Origin: Myxococcales bacterium
GTDB taxonomy: Bacteria > Myxococcota > Myxococcia > Myxococcales > Anaeromyxobacteraceae
Direction: 5' to 3'
Length of the DNA: 13,000 nt
Assembly: GCA_021784995.1 (NCBI GenBank)
Contig: JAJYHA010000131.1
Coordinates: 1-13,000, forward strand
A program made the position numbers and the translations under genes. Of this stretch, positions 1 through 8,058 are shown one piece after another. Position 1 is the stretch's first letter. Every line of letters starts with the position of its first letter. Under the pieces are notes generated by a model, which made no database searches, had not been told where the DNA came from, and was given only the letters and a program-made list of their open reading frames with translations.

Positions 1-93
1 CCGGAGCGCCCGGCGCTGATCGGCGCCGCCACCCGCGACACGTCCGGGGCGGGAGCGGCGGGCGCCGCCACGACCGGCGGAGGATCCCGATGA
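1..93 (+). CDS. C-terminal end of an unidentified upstream gene, overlapping narG
   Basis: The first frame is open from the left edge to a TGA at 91-93. Nearly every third codon position is G or C, as in the real genes here, while the second frame hits a stop at once and the third lacks this bias. The visible 30 residues begin [14 protein letters not shown] and run into an Ala/Gly/Thr-rich tail ending GGGSR. The stop shares ATGA with the narG start, so this gene is probably translationally coupled to narG and belongs to the nar operon. In other genomes this position may hold a nitrate carrier, a molybdenum-cofactor gene or a regulator. The tail is too short and too low in complexity to identify, and I assign no function. 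It could still be chance open frame in GC-rich DNA. Confidence 0.5.
   Translation, partial: PERPALIGAATRDTSGAGAAGAATTGGGSR
79..84 (+). promoter_or_regulatory. Ribosome binding site of narG (GGAGGA)
   Basis: GGAGGA lies 5 nt before the ATG at 90 and is itself inside the last codons of the upstream frame. It supports this start over any later ATG and fits coupled translation. Confidence 0.75.
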
Positions 94-3000
94 GCTGGAT
101 CAAGGATCTGGTCAGCCCCCAGGATCGGAGCTGGGAAGACCTCTACCGGACGCGCCACCAGCACGACCGGGTGGTGCGCAGCACGCACGGCGTGAACTGC
201 ACCGGGAGCTGCTCCTGGAACATCCACGTCAAGAACGGCGTGGTCGCGCTCGAGACGCAGGCGCTCGACTACCCGCGCCTCGGCTGCGACGTGCCGGGCT
301 ACGAGCCGCGCGGCTGCCAGCGCGGGATCTCCGCCTCCTGGTACCTCTACAGCCCGCTCCGGGTGAAGCACCCCTACCTGCGCGGCGCGCTCATGGACCT
401 GTGGCGCGCGGCGCGCGCGCGGCACGCCGACCCGGTGGAGGCCTGGGCGTCGATCGTGGACGACCCCGAGGCACGCCGCCGCTACCAGCGGGCGCGCGGC
501 AAGGGGGGGCTGCGCCGGGCGACGTGGGAGGAGGCGCTGGAGCTGGTCGCCGCCGCCACCGTCCACACCATCCGCCGCCACGGGGCCGACCGGGTGGTCG
601 GGTTCTCGCCCATCCCGGCCATGTCGATGCTCTCGTTCGCCGGCGGCTCGCGCTTCCTGCAGCTCCTCGGGGCGGTCAACCTGTCCTTCTACGACTGGTA
701 CTGCGACCTCCCCAGCGCCTCGCCCGAGGTGTGGGGCGAGCAGACCGACGTGGCCGAGAGCGCCGACTGGTACCACTCCAAGTTCATCGTCTCCATGGGG
801 TCGAACCTCGGGATGACGCGCACGCCCGACGTGCACTTCGTCGCCGAGGCGCGGCACGACGGCGCCAAGTTCGTCGTGCTCTCGCCCGACCTCAGCATGG
901 TGTCGAAGTACGCCGACCAGTGGATCCCCGTCCACGCCGGCCAGGACGGCGCCTTCTGGATGGCCGTCGACCACGTCATCCTGCAGGAGTTCCACGCCGA
1001 CCGGCAGGTCCCGTTCTTCGCCGACTACCTGCGCCGGTACAGCGACGCGCCCTTCCTCGTCGAGCTGGAGGAGCGGGACGGGGCGTGGGCCCCGGGACGC
1101 CTGCTGCCCGCCAGCCGCCTGGCGCGCCACGCCGCGGAGGAGAACGGCGACTTCAAGTTCCTGATCTGGGACGAGACGAGCGGCGCGGCGCGCATGCCGC
1201 GAGGCAGCCTGGGGTTCCGCTGGCAGCACGAGAAGGGGCGCTGGAACCTGGAGATGAAGGACGGCGCCGACGGCACCGACCTGGCGCCCGCGCTCTCCTT
1301 CCGGGACCGGCACGACGCGCTCTGCCCCGTGGCCTTCGTCGACCACGCCGACGGGCGGGTGGCGCGGCGCAGCGTCCCGGCGCGCGAGCTGGAGACCACC
1401 GGCGGGAGGGTCCGGGTGGCCACCGTGTACGACCTGCTCTTCGCCCAGTACGGGGTCGGGCGCGGCCTCCCCGGCGACTACGCCGCGGGCTACGACGACG
1501 CGGACGCGGCCTACACGCCAGCCTGGCAGGAGCGCTACACCGGCATCGCGCGCGCGGAGGTGATCCGCTTCGCCCGCGAGTGGGCCGGGACCGCCGAGCG
1601 CACCGGCGGGAGGTGCTCGGTCATCATCGGCGCCGGCGTGAACCAGTGGTACCACGGCGACCTCTCCTACCGGGCCGCCATCGCCGGCCTCGTCCTGTGC
1701 GGCTGCGTGGGGCGGAACGGCGGCGGGCTCAACCACTACGTGGGGCAGGAGAAGCTGGCGCCCGTCGCCCCCTGGTCGGCGCTGGCCTGGGCGCTGGACT
1801 GGGCGCGCCCGCCCCGCCTGCAGAACGCGCCCAGCTTCCACTACGTGCACAGCGACCAGTGGCGGTACGAGAGCGCCGCCGAGGGCGACCGCCTCAACCC
1901 GGGCGCCGCGCCCGGCGAGCTCACCGCCGGCCACACGCTCGACCACCAGGTGCGGGCGGTCCGCCGAGGGTGGCTGCCCTTCTTCCCGCAGTTCGACCGC
2001 AGCCCGGCGGAGGTGGTGCGCCAGGCGGAGGCCGACGGGGCGCGCACCGACCGGGAGGTGGTGGACTGGGCCGTCCGCCGGCTGAAGGACGGGGCGCTCC
2101 GCTTCGCGGTGGAGGACCCCGACGCGCCCGCGAGCTGGCCGCGGCTCTGGTTCATCTGGCGCGGCAACGCGCTCATGTCGAGCGCCAAGGGGCACGAGTA
2201 CTTCCTCCGCCACTACCTGGGGACCCACCACGCCAGCGTGGCGCCGGAGGCCGCGCGCGGCGAGGTCCGGGAGGCGCGCTGGCGGGAGGAGGCGCCGGAG
2301 GGCAAGCTCGACCTGGTCGTCGACCTCAACTTCCGGATGGACACGTCGGCCCTCTACTCCGACGTCATCCTGCCCGCCGCGAGCTGGTACGAGAAGGACG
2401 ACCTCAGCACCACCGACATGCACTCCTTCATCCACCCCCTGCAGGCGGCCGTGCCGCCCTGCTGGGAGGCGCGCAGCGACTGGGACATCTTCCAGGGGCT
2501 GGCACAGCGGGTGAGCGAGCTGGCGCGGGTGCACCTCCCCGGCCGGATCCGCGACCTGGTCGCGACGCCGCTCCAGCACGACACGCCGGCCGAGCTCGCC
2601 CAGCGCGAGGTGCGCGACTGGAGCCGCGGCGAGTGCGAGGCCATCCCGGGCACGACGATGCCCGGCCTGGCGGTCGTCGAGCGCGACTACCCGAACCTCC
2701 ACCGGCGCTTCGTGTCGGCCGGGCCGCTCCTGCGGAGCGAGGGCCTGTCGGCGCACGGGCTCACCTGGCCGGTGGACGATCTCTACGACGAGCTGGTCCG
2801 GACGCGGCCGACGGTGGAGTGGGGCGGGCAGCGCTACCCCTCGCTGGAGCGCGCCGCCGACGCGGCCAACGTGGTGCTGCACCTCGCGCCCGAGACCAAC
2901 GGCGAGTCGGGCTATCGCGCCTACGCGGCGGAGGAGCGGAAGACCGGGGTCCGGCTGACGGACCTGGCGGAGCCCACGCGCGGCGTGCGGATCACCTTCG

Positions 3001-3728
3001 AGGACCTGGCGCGGCAGCCGCGGCGCCTCCTCGACAGCCCGTGCTGGACCGGCATCACCGGCGGCGGCCGCACCTACTCCGCGTACTGCCTCAACGTGGA
3101 GCGGCTCGTCCCGTGGCGGACGCTCACCGGGCGGCAGCACTTCTACCTCGACCACCCCGGCTTCCTCGCCTTCGGCGAGGCGCTCCCCACCTACAAGTCG
3201 AAGCCGGAGCAGGCGACGGTGCACGACCTGGCCGCGACGCCGGGGGCGGCGGCGCAGGGGGCGCGGCGGTCGCTGGTGCTCAACTACCTCACGCCTCACG
3301 GCAAGTGGAGCATCCACTCCACCTACGGCGACAACCTGCGGATGCTGACGCTGTCGCGCGGCATCCACCCGCTGTGGCTGAACGACCGCGACGCGGACGA
3401 GGCGGGCATCGCCGACAACGACTGGGTGGAGGCGCTCAACGACAACGGCGCGGTCGTCACGCGCGCCGTCGTCAGCGCGCGCATCCCGCGCGGACTGTGC
3501 GTGCTCTATCACGCCCCGGAGCGCACGGTGGGCGTCCCGCGGTCGCCGTCGCGCGGGGGCCGCCGGGCCGGCGGCCACAACAGCCTGACGCGCGTCCGCC
3601 TCAAGCCCACGCTGATGCTGGGCGGCTACGGCCAGTTCACCTTCGCGGCCAACTACTGGGGGCCCACCGGCAACAACCGGGACACCTTCGTCCGCGTCAC
3701 CCGGCTCGCGGGCGCGCCGCGCTGGTAG
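90..3728 (+). CDS. narG: Respiratory nitrate reductase, catalytic alpha subunit NarG
   Basis: This is the catalytic subunit of membrane-bound nitrate reductase. It reduces nitrate to nitrite at a Mo-bis-MGD centre, using electrons from NarH. It has 1212 aa against about 1247 in E. coli; the N-terminus is 16 residues shorter, and the key residues are offset by exactly 16. FS0 [4Fe-4S] ligands are His33, Cys37 and Cys41 ([11 protein letters not shown]) plus Cys76 (EPRGCQRG). The Mo ligand is Asp206 in YDWYCDLP. The stretches [16 protein letters not shown] and SADWY are also family-typical, and the C-terminal molybdopterin-binding domain ends in [20 protein letters not shown]. There is no twin-arginine signal peptide, so the active site should face the cytoplasm, consistent with the NarK carrier downstream. 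narH starts 19 bp later. No key residue is missing; identification is firm. Confidence 0.98.
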   Translation: MSWIKDLVSPQDRSWEDLYRTRHQHDRVVRSTHGVNCTGSCSWNIHVKNGVVALETQALDYPRLGCDVPGYEPRGCQRGISASWYLYSPLRVKHPYLRGALMDLWRAARARHADPVEAWASIVDDPEARRRYQRARGKGGLRRATWEEALELVAAATVHTIRRHGADRVVGFSPIPAMSMLSFAGGSRFLQLLGAVNLSFYDWYCDLPSASPEVWGEQTDVAESADWYHSKFIVSMGSNLGMTRTPDVHFVAEARHDGAKFVVLSPDLSMVSKYADQWIPVHAGQDGAFWMAVDHVILQEFHADRQVPFFADYLRRYSDAPFLVELEERDGAWAPGRLLPASRLARHAAEENGDFKFLIWDETSGAARMPRGSLGFRWQHEKGRWNLEMKDGADGTDLAPALSFRDRHDALCPVAFVDHADGRVARRSVPARELETTGGRVRVATVYDLLFAQYGVGRGLPGDYAAGYDDADAAYTPAWQERYTGIARAEVIRFAREWAGTAERTGGRCSVIIGAGVNQWYHGDLSYRAAIAGLVLCGCVGRNGGGLNHYVGQEKLAPVAPWSALAWALDWARPPRLQNAPSFHYVHSDQWRYESAAEGDRLNPGAAPGELTAGHTLDHQVRAVRRGWLPFFPQFDRSPAEVVRQAEADGARTDREVVDWAVRRLKDGALRFAVEDPDAPASWPRLWFIWRGNALMSSAKGHEYFLRHYLGTHHASVAPEAARGEVREARWREEAPEGKLDLVVDLNFRMDTSALYSDVILPAASWYEKDDLSTTDMHSFIHPLQAAVPPCWEARSDWDIFQGLAQRVSELARVHLPGRIRDLVATPLQHDTPAELAQREVRDWSRGECEAIPGTTMPGLAVVERDYPNLHRRFVSAGPLLRSEGLSAHGLTWPVDDLYDELVRTRPTVEWGGQRYPSLERAADAANVVLHLAPETNGESGYRAYAAEERKTGVRLTDLAEPTRGVRITFEDLARQPRRLLDSPCWTGITGGGRTYSAYCLNVERLVPWRTLTGRQHFYLDHPGFLAFGEALPTYKSKPEQATVHDLAATPGAAAQGARRSLVLNYLTPHGKWSIHSTYGDNLRMLTLSRGIHPLWLNDRDADEAGIADNDWVEALNDNGAVVTRAVVSARIPRGLCVLYHAPERTVGVPRSPSRGGRRAGGHNSLTRVRLKPTLMLGGYGQFTFAANYWGPTGNNRDTFVRVTRLAGAPRW

Positions 3729-3747
3729 CGGCCGCCGAGGTACGCCC

Positions 3748-5217
3748 ATGGACGTCCGCGCGCAGATCGCCTCGGTGTTCCACCTGGACAAGTGCATCGG
3801 GTGCCACACCTGCAGCATCGCCTGCAAGAACCAGTGGACCGACCGCCGCGGCGTCGAGTACGCGTGGTGGAACAACGTCGAGACCCGGCCGGGCGGCGGC
3901 TATCCCCTCCTCTGGGAGGACCAGGAGCGGCGCCACGGCGGCTGGCGGCTCGAGGACGGACGGCTCGCGCTCCGGCAGGGCGGTCGCGCGTCGGCGCTGG
4001 CGAACCTCTTCCACAACCCGCGGCTCCCCGTCCTGCAGGACTACTACGAGCCCTGGACCTACGACTACGCGGAGCTCTTCCAGGCGACGGCGGGCGAGGA
4101 CCAGCCGACGGCTCGCCCCATCTCGCTCATCGACGGCAGGCCCATCGACATCCGGGCGGGCCCGAACTGGGACGACGACCTGGGCGGCTCGAACCTCTTC
4201 GCCGCCAACGATCCCAACCTGGCCGGCCTGCCGGAGCCGGAGCGCCGGCAGATGCAGGAGCTGTCGCGCCTGGTCTTCTTCTACCTGCCGCGCATCTGCA
4301 ACCACTGCCTCAACGCGGCCTGCGTGGCGGCCTGCCCGTCGGGCGCGATCTACAAGCGGGGAGAGGACGGCATCGTCCTGGTGTCGCAGGACCGCTGCAA
4401 GGGCTGGCGCATGTGCGTCTCGGCCTGCCCGTACAAGAAGGTCTACTACAACTGGTCCACCGGCAAGTCCGAGAAGTGCATCCTGTGCTACCCGCGGCTC
4501 GAGGCGGGCGAGGCGCCGGCCTGCTTCCACACCTGCGTGGGGCGGATCCGCTACCTGGGCGTGCTGCTCTACGACGCCGAGCGCCTGCCGGAGGCGGCCT
4601 CCCGCCCGGACCACGAGCTGGTGGCGGCGCAGCGCGACCTCATCCTCGATCCGCGCGACCCGGCGGTGGTGGCCGCCGGCCGCGCGCGCGGGCTGAGCGA
4701 GGCCACGCTCGACGCGGCGCGCCGCTCCCCCGTCTTCCGGTTCGTGAAGGAGTGGGGCATGGCGCTCCCGCTGCACCCGGAGTTCCGCACCCTCCCCATG
4801 CTCTTCTACGTGCCGCCGCTCCTGCCCGCGCTGGCCGGCGCGGCGCAGGGCGCGGACGACCTCTTCACCTCGCTCGAGGCGGCGCGGCTGCCGCTGCGGT
4901 ACCTTGCCTCCCTGTTCGGCGCCGGGAACGAGGAGGTGGTCGCGGCGGCCTACCGCAAGCTGATGGCCGTCCGCGTCCACCGCCGGGCGGCGCAGGTGGG
5001 CGATCTCGCGGGCGGCGCGGCCGAGCGCGCGCTCCTCGCCGCCGGCCTGACGCCGGCCGCGGCGGAGGCCATCTACCGGCTCACCTCGCTGGCCGGCATG
5101 CAGGAGCGCGTGGTGGTGCCGCCCATGGCCCGCGAGACGCAGACCGAGCCCACCCGCGAGCCGCAGCGCCAGTACGCGTCCGGCTTCGCCTTCCTGCGCC
5201 CGCCGGGGGGGAGGTGA
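3748..5217 (+). CDS. narH: Respiratory nitrate reductase, Fe-S beta subunit NarH
   Basis: This is the electron-transfer subunit between NarI haems and NarG. It has 489 aa (512 in E. coli); the shortfall is mainly at the C-terminus. All four cysteine groups are present at E. coli numbering: Cys16, 19, 22 and 26 (KCIGCHTCSIAC); Cys184, 187, 192 and 196 (CNHCLNAACVAACP); Cys217, 223 and 227 with Trp220 (CKGWRMCVSAC); and Cys244, 247, 259 and 263 (CILCY, CFHTC). Trp220 in place of a fourth cysteine is the family mark of one [3Fe-4S] cluster beside three [4Fe-4S] clusters. The stretches VEYAWWNNVET and CVGRIRYLGVLLYDA are also characteristic. The start is an ATG with GAGG 7 nt upstream, 19 bp after the narG stop. 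The narJ ATG follows the narH stop by 5 bp. Confidence 0.98.
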   Translation: MDVRAQIASVFHLDKCIGCHTCSIACKNQWTDRRGVEYAWWNNVETRPGGGYPLLWEDQERRHGGWRLEDGRLALRQGGRASALANLFHNPRLPVLQDYYEPWTYDYAELFQATAGEDQPTARPISLIDGRPIDIRAGPNWDDDLGGSNLFAANDPNLAGLPEPERRQMQELSRLVFFYLPRICNHCLNAACVAACPSGAIYKRGEDGIVLVSQDRCKGWRMCVSACPYKKVYYNWSTGKSEKCILCYPRLEAGEAPACFHTCVGRIRYLGVLLYDAERLPEAASRPDHELVAAQRDLILDPRDPAVVAAGRARGLSEATLDAARRSPVFRFVKEWGMALPLHPEFRTLPMLFYVPPLLPALAGAAQGADDLFTSLEAARLPLRYLASLFGAGNEEVVAAAYRKLMAVRVHRRAAQVGDLAGGAAERALLAAGLTPAAAEAIYRLTSLAGMQERVVVPPMARETQTEPTREPQRQYASGFAFLRPPGGR

Positions 5218-5222
5218 GCGCG

Positions 5223-5822
5223 ATGGGATCGCTCTCCGCCGCCGGGAGCGCCGGCACCGCCGCGCGGCGGGAGGCGGACGCCGCGGTCGACACGGCCCCG
5301 CGCGCCCTCCTGGCGGCGCTCGCGGACCTGCTCTCCTACCCGGGCCCGGCCACCCGGGGACTCGCCGCGGAGACCGCCGCGTCGCTGCAGCTCGCCGACG
5401 ACGACGCGGGCGCGTCCTTCCTCCACCACGTCGCGGGCGCCCCCGTGGAGGCGCTGCAGGAGCTCTACGGCGCCACCTTCGACCTGCAGCCCACCTGCGC
5501 GCCCTACGTCGGCCACCAGCTCCTGGGAGAGGAGAGCGGCCTGCGCGGGCCCCTGCTCGCGCGCCTGGTCGCCATCTACCGCCGCGACGGGTTCGCGCCG
5601 CAGGAGGAGCTGCCCGACCACGTGGCGGAGGTGCTGCGCTACCTCTCCCGCGTGGGGCCGAGCGCGGAGCGGGACGACCTGGTGCGCGACGGGCTGCTGC
5701 CGGCGCTCCGGAAGATGATCGCGTGCCTCGAGGACGAGGGCCATCCGTACCGCGACGCGCTGGCCCTGACCGAGCGCGTGGTGCGCGCCCTGCCGCTGGC
5801 AGGGGAAGGAGGGGCGCCGTGA
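5223..5822 (+). CDS. narJ: Nitrate reductase assembly chaperone NarJ
   Basis: This is a TorD/NarJ-family chaperone, which in known systems binds NarG and directs Mo-cofactor insertion and docking of NarGH to NarI; it is not part of the final enzyme. It has 199 aa, shorter than E. coli NarJ (about 236), and is an all-helical soluble protein. An early LLAALADLLSYPGPAT segment (about residues 29-44) matches the family's N-terminal LLxYP pattern. The middle stretch ELYGATFDLQPTCAPYVGHQ corresponds to the conserved core (YVxLFDLxxxxxLYLTYH in enterobacteria). The ATG at 5223 is preferred, with GGAG 9 nt upstream. An in-frame GTG at 5214 that overlaps the narH stop (GTGA) would have no spacing from that site. 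The 3' end overlaps narI by GTGA. Position between narH and narI makes the assignment secure. Confidence 0.93.
   Translation: MGSLSAAGSAGTAARREADAAVDTAPRALLAALADLLSYPGPATRGLAAETAASLQLADDDAGASFLHHVAGAPVEALQELYGATFDLQPTCAPYVGHQLLGEESGLRGPLLARLVAIYRRDGFAPQEELPDHVAEVLRYLSRVGPSAERDDLVRDGLLPALRKMIACLEDEGHPYRDALALTERVVRALPLAGEGGAP
5806..5812 (+). promoter_or_regulatory. Strong ribosome binding site fixing the narI GTG start
   Basis: AAGGAGG, a full anti-16S match, sits 6 nt before the GTG at 5819, inside the last codons of narJ. It settles the narI start at 5819 rather than an earlier in-frame ATG at 5723, which would add 32 Arg/Gly-rich residues ahead of the first membrane helix. Confidence 0.8.
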
Positions 5823-6496
5823 GCGACCTGATCCTGTTCGGCGTCTTCCCCTACGTGGCCGTCGCCGTCGCGGCGGGCGGCCTCGCCTACCGGCGCCGCG
5901 CCCTGCGCAGCACCGTCACCGCGCGCTCGTCGCAGCTCCTGGAGGGGAGGGCGCTCTACTGGGGCTCCGTCCCCTGGCACGGCGCGATCCTCGCCATCCT
6001 GGCCGCCCACCTCGCGGCCGCCCTCTTCCCGCGCGCCTGGGCGGGCCTGCTCGGCGCCGCCTCCCGGCTCCTGGTGCTCGAGACGACCGGCGTCGCGCTC
6101 GGGCTGCTGGCGCTTTTCGGGATCGTCGTGCTGCTGGCGCGCCGCGTCCGCCTCCGCGGCGCGACCAGCGCCATGGACTGGGTCGTCCTCCTGGACCTGG
6201 CGCTGCAGGCGGCGACGGGGCTCTACGTCGCGCTCGCCCTGCGCTGGGGGGGCGCCTGGTACGTGCAGACCGCGGCGCCGTGGCTGGCGTCGCTGGTCCG
6301 GCTCGCGCCGGAGGTGGAGCGCATGGCCGTGCTGCCCGCAGTGGTGAAGCTGCACGCCGTCAACGCCTTCGTCCTGATCGCCCTGACCCCGCTCTCGCGG
6401 CTGGTGCACGTCACCAGCCTCCCCGTCGGGCACCTCTGGCGCGCGCCGCAGCTCGTCGTCTGGCGCCGCGCCGCCACCCCCGAGGAGCAGCCATGA
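5819..6496 (+). CDS. narI: Respiratory nitrate reductase, cytochrome b gamma subunit NarI
   Basis: This is the membrane subunit that oxidises quinol near the periplasmic face and passes electrons through two b haems to NarH. It has 225 aa, exactly the E. coli size. Five hydrophobic segments are visible, roughly at residues 4-24, 52-71, 84-107, 121-141 and 173-196. The haem ligands are conserved in spacing: His54 and His64 (10 apart, WHGAILAILAAH) and His179 and His197 (18 apart, KLHAVN and RLVHVTSLPV). E. coli uses His56/66 and His187/205. The conserved RSSQLL segment between helices 1 and 2 is also there. Translation starts at GTG, overlapping the narJ stop as GTGA. Its own stop overlaps the narK start as ATGA, so narJ, narI and narK are translationally chained. 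Confidence 0.97.
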   Translation: MSDLILFGVFPYVAVAVAAGGLAYRRRALRSTVTARSSQLLEGRALYWGSVPWHGAILAILAAHLAAALFPRAWAGLLGAASRLLVLETTGVALGLLALFGIVVLLARRVRLRGATSAMDWVVLLDLALQAATGLYVALALRWGGAWYVQTAAPWLASLVRLAPEVERMAVLPAVVKLHAVNAFVLIALTPLSRLVHVTSLPVGHLWRAPQLVVWRRAATPEEQP

Positions 6497-7935
6497 CCGC
6501 GTCGCTCGCGCCCAGCCCCCGCCCCGATCCCCGCCCGGCGCCGCGCGCCCACCGGACCCTCACGCTCTGGACGCCGGAGGACCCGCGCTTCTGGGAGGCG
6601 GAGGGGAGGATCGTGGCGCGGCGGAACCTCTGGATCTCCATCCCGGCGCTCTTCCTCTCCTTCGCGGTGTGGATGGTGTGGAGCGTGGTGGTGGTGCGGC
6701 TGCCCGCGGTCGGGTTCCGCTTCGGCACGGACCAGCTCTTCTGGCTGGCGGCGCTGCCGGGGCTGTCGGGCGCGACGCTCCGCATCTTCTACGCCTTCAT
6801 GGTGCCCATCTTCGGCGGCCGGCTGTGGACCGCGCTGAGCACCGGCTCGCTGCTCCTCCCGGCCGTCGGCATGGGGATCGCGGTGCGGGATCCGACGACC
6901 TCCTACGGCACGATGCTCGCGCTGGCGCTGCTGTGCGGCCTCGGGGGCGGCAACTTCGCCTCGAGCATGGCCAACATCAGCTTCTTCTACCCGAAGGAGC
7001 ACAAGGGGACGGCGCTCGGCCTCAACGCGGGCCTGGGCAACCTGGGCGTGAGCGCGATGCAGTTCCTGGTCCCCCTGGCCGTGACGGCCGGGCTCTTCGG
7101 CGCCGCGGGCGGCGCGCCCCAGCCGCTGGTGAAGGGCGGCGGCCAGCTCTGGCTCCAGAACGCCGGCTTCGTGTGGGTGCCCTTCATCGTGATCTGCACG
7201 ATCGCCGCCTGGCTGGGGATGGACGACATCGAGAGCGCCAAGGCGTCGTTCCGCGACCAGGCCGTGATCTTCCGGCGCAAGCACAACTGGCTCATGTGCT
7301 GGCTCTACCTCGGCACCTTCGGATCGTTCATCGGCTACTCGGCCGGCCTGCCGCTCCTCATCCGGAGCGAGTTCCCGGGGGTGGACCCGGTGCGCTTCGC
7401 CTTCCTGGGCCCGCTCGTCGGGGCCCTCACGCGGCCGGTGGGGGGCTGGCTCGCCGACCGCCTCGGCGGTGCGCGCGTGACGCTGTGGAACTTCGCGGTC
7501 ATGGCGGCGGCGGCGGCCGCGGTGATCGCGTCGCTGCCGCGCGGGGGCGCGGGCGGGAGCTTCGCCGGGTTCCTGGCGGCCTTCCTGGTGCTCTTCGCCA
7601 CCTCCGGGATCGGCAACGGCTCCACCTTCCGCATGATCCCCGTGATCTTCGCCACCTTCCACGAGCGCCTCGCGGCGCGTGCGGCGGAGGCCGGTGACGT
7701 CGGTGAGGCCGGGGAGGGCGCGCGGGCCGGGGCCAAGGAGTCGGCGGCCGTGATCGGCTTCAGCTCGGCGGTCGCGGCCTACGGCGCCTTCTTCATCCCG
7801 CGCGCGTTCGGCTACTCCGTGAAGTCGACCGGGAGCCCCGCGGGCGCCCTGGCCGGGTTCATCGTCCTCTACGCGTCGTGCGTGCTGCTCACCTGGTGGT
7901 ACTACGCGCGCCGCGGCGCGGAGATGCCCAGCTGA
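6493..7935 (+). CDS. narK: Nitrate/nitrite transporter NarK (MFS, NNP family)
   Basis: This is a 12-helix major facilitator of the nitrate-nitrite porter family, 480 aa, close to E. coli NarK across its length. The two substrate-binding arginines are present: Arg97 in SGATLRIFYAFMVP (E. coli Arg89) and Arg314 in GALTRPVGGWLADRLGG (E. coli Arg305). The two glycine-rich family signatures are recognisable as GGNFASSMANISFF followed by GLNAGLGNLGVS, and GIGNGSTFRMIPVIF. The N-terminus carries about 45 Pro/Arg-rich cytoplasmic residues before helix 1. A charged Ala/Glu/Gly-rich loop (about 393-420) separates helices 10 and 11. The likely role is nitrate uptake in exchange for nitrite. The start overlaps the narI stop as ATGA, with GAGGAG 5 nt upstream. 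narK last in the operon differs from the enteric order, where it is upstream and separate. Confidence 0.95.
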   Translation: MTASLAPSPRPDPRPAPRAHRTLTLWTPEDPRFWEAEGRIVARRNLWISIPALFLSFAVWMVWSVVVVRLPAVGFRFGTDQLFWLAALPGLSGATLRIFYAFMVPIFGGRLWTALSTGSLLLPAVGMGIAVRDPTTSYGTMLALALLCGLGGGNFASSMANISFFYPKEHKGTALGLNAGLGNLGVSAMQFLVPLAVTAGLFGAAGGAPQPLVKGGGQLWLQNAGFVWVPFIVICTIAAWLGMDDIESAKASFRDQAVIFRRKHNWLMCWLYLGTFGSFIGYSAGLPLLIRSEFPGVDPVRFAFLGPLVGALTRPVGGWLADRLGGARVTLWNFAVMAAAAAAVIASLPRGGAGGSFAGFLAAFLVLFATSGIGNGSTFRMIPVIFATFHERLAARAAEAGDVGEAGEGARAGAKESAAVIGFSSAVAAYGAFFIPRAFGYSVKSTGSPAGALAGFIVLYASCVLLTWWYYARRGAEMPS

Positions 7936-7956
7936 GCGGGAGAGCCGCGGGGAGCG

Positions 7957-7975
7957 CGCGCGGATTCGCCGCGCG
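7957..7975 (+). terminator. Short GC hairpin after narK, possible weak terminator
   Basis: A perfect 7-bp stem (CGCGCGG with CCGCGCG) and a 5-nt loop lie 22 bp after the narK stop. No T-tract follows, so intrinsic termination is doubtful. It may be a 3'-end stabiliser, or chance in DNA this GC-rich. Confidence 0.3.
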
Positions 7976-7994
7976 GGCGCCGCCGCGGGAACTC

Positions 7995-8023
7995 TGGACC
8001 GGTGGTGCCCCGTCGAGTAAGGT
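7995..8023 (+). promoter_or_regulatory. Candidate sigma70-type promoter of the radical SAM gene
   Basis: TGGACC (4 of 6 to TTGACA) at 7995-8000 and TAAGGT (3 of 6 to TATAAT) at 8018-8023 are separated by exactly 17 bp. Transcription would start near 8030, leaving a leader of about 29 nt before the ATG at 8059. It is among the few AT-containing patches in the gap. The rest of the 7936-8058 gap shows no other motif. Confidence 0.4.
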
Positions 8024-8058
8024 CGCGACGGAGCCCGACGCCCCGGAGCGCACCCACG

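Noticed and set aside
1..89. FNR (TTGAT-N4-ATCAA) or NarL-type sites before narG
   Set aside because: None is present in the 89 bp available. The sequence there looks like coding DNA of an upstream gene, so control sites would be outside the window.
90..180. Twin-arginine export signal on NarG
   Set aside because: The N-terminus lacks the RR motif plus hydrophobic stretch and instead matches the short cytoplasmic NarG N-terminus, directly followed by the FS0 ligands.
401..4696. A very long + strand open frame (over 1400 codons) overlapping narG and narH
   Set aside because: It is an out-of-frame shadow. Its translation is Arg/Ala/Gly/Pro-rich without domains, while the narG and narH frames carry all known ligands. 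Long false frames are normal at this GC content.
3697..4980. A 427-codon minus-strand frame opposite narH
   Set aside because: It is antisense to narH, has no family features and shows the composition expected of a GC-rich shadow.
8002..8058. Upstream GTG start for the radical SAM protein
   Set aside because: It would add an Arg/Pro-rich leader, overlaps the candidate promoter, and has no better ribosome site than the ATG at 8059.
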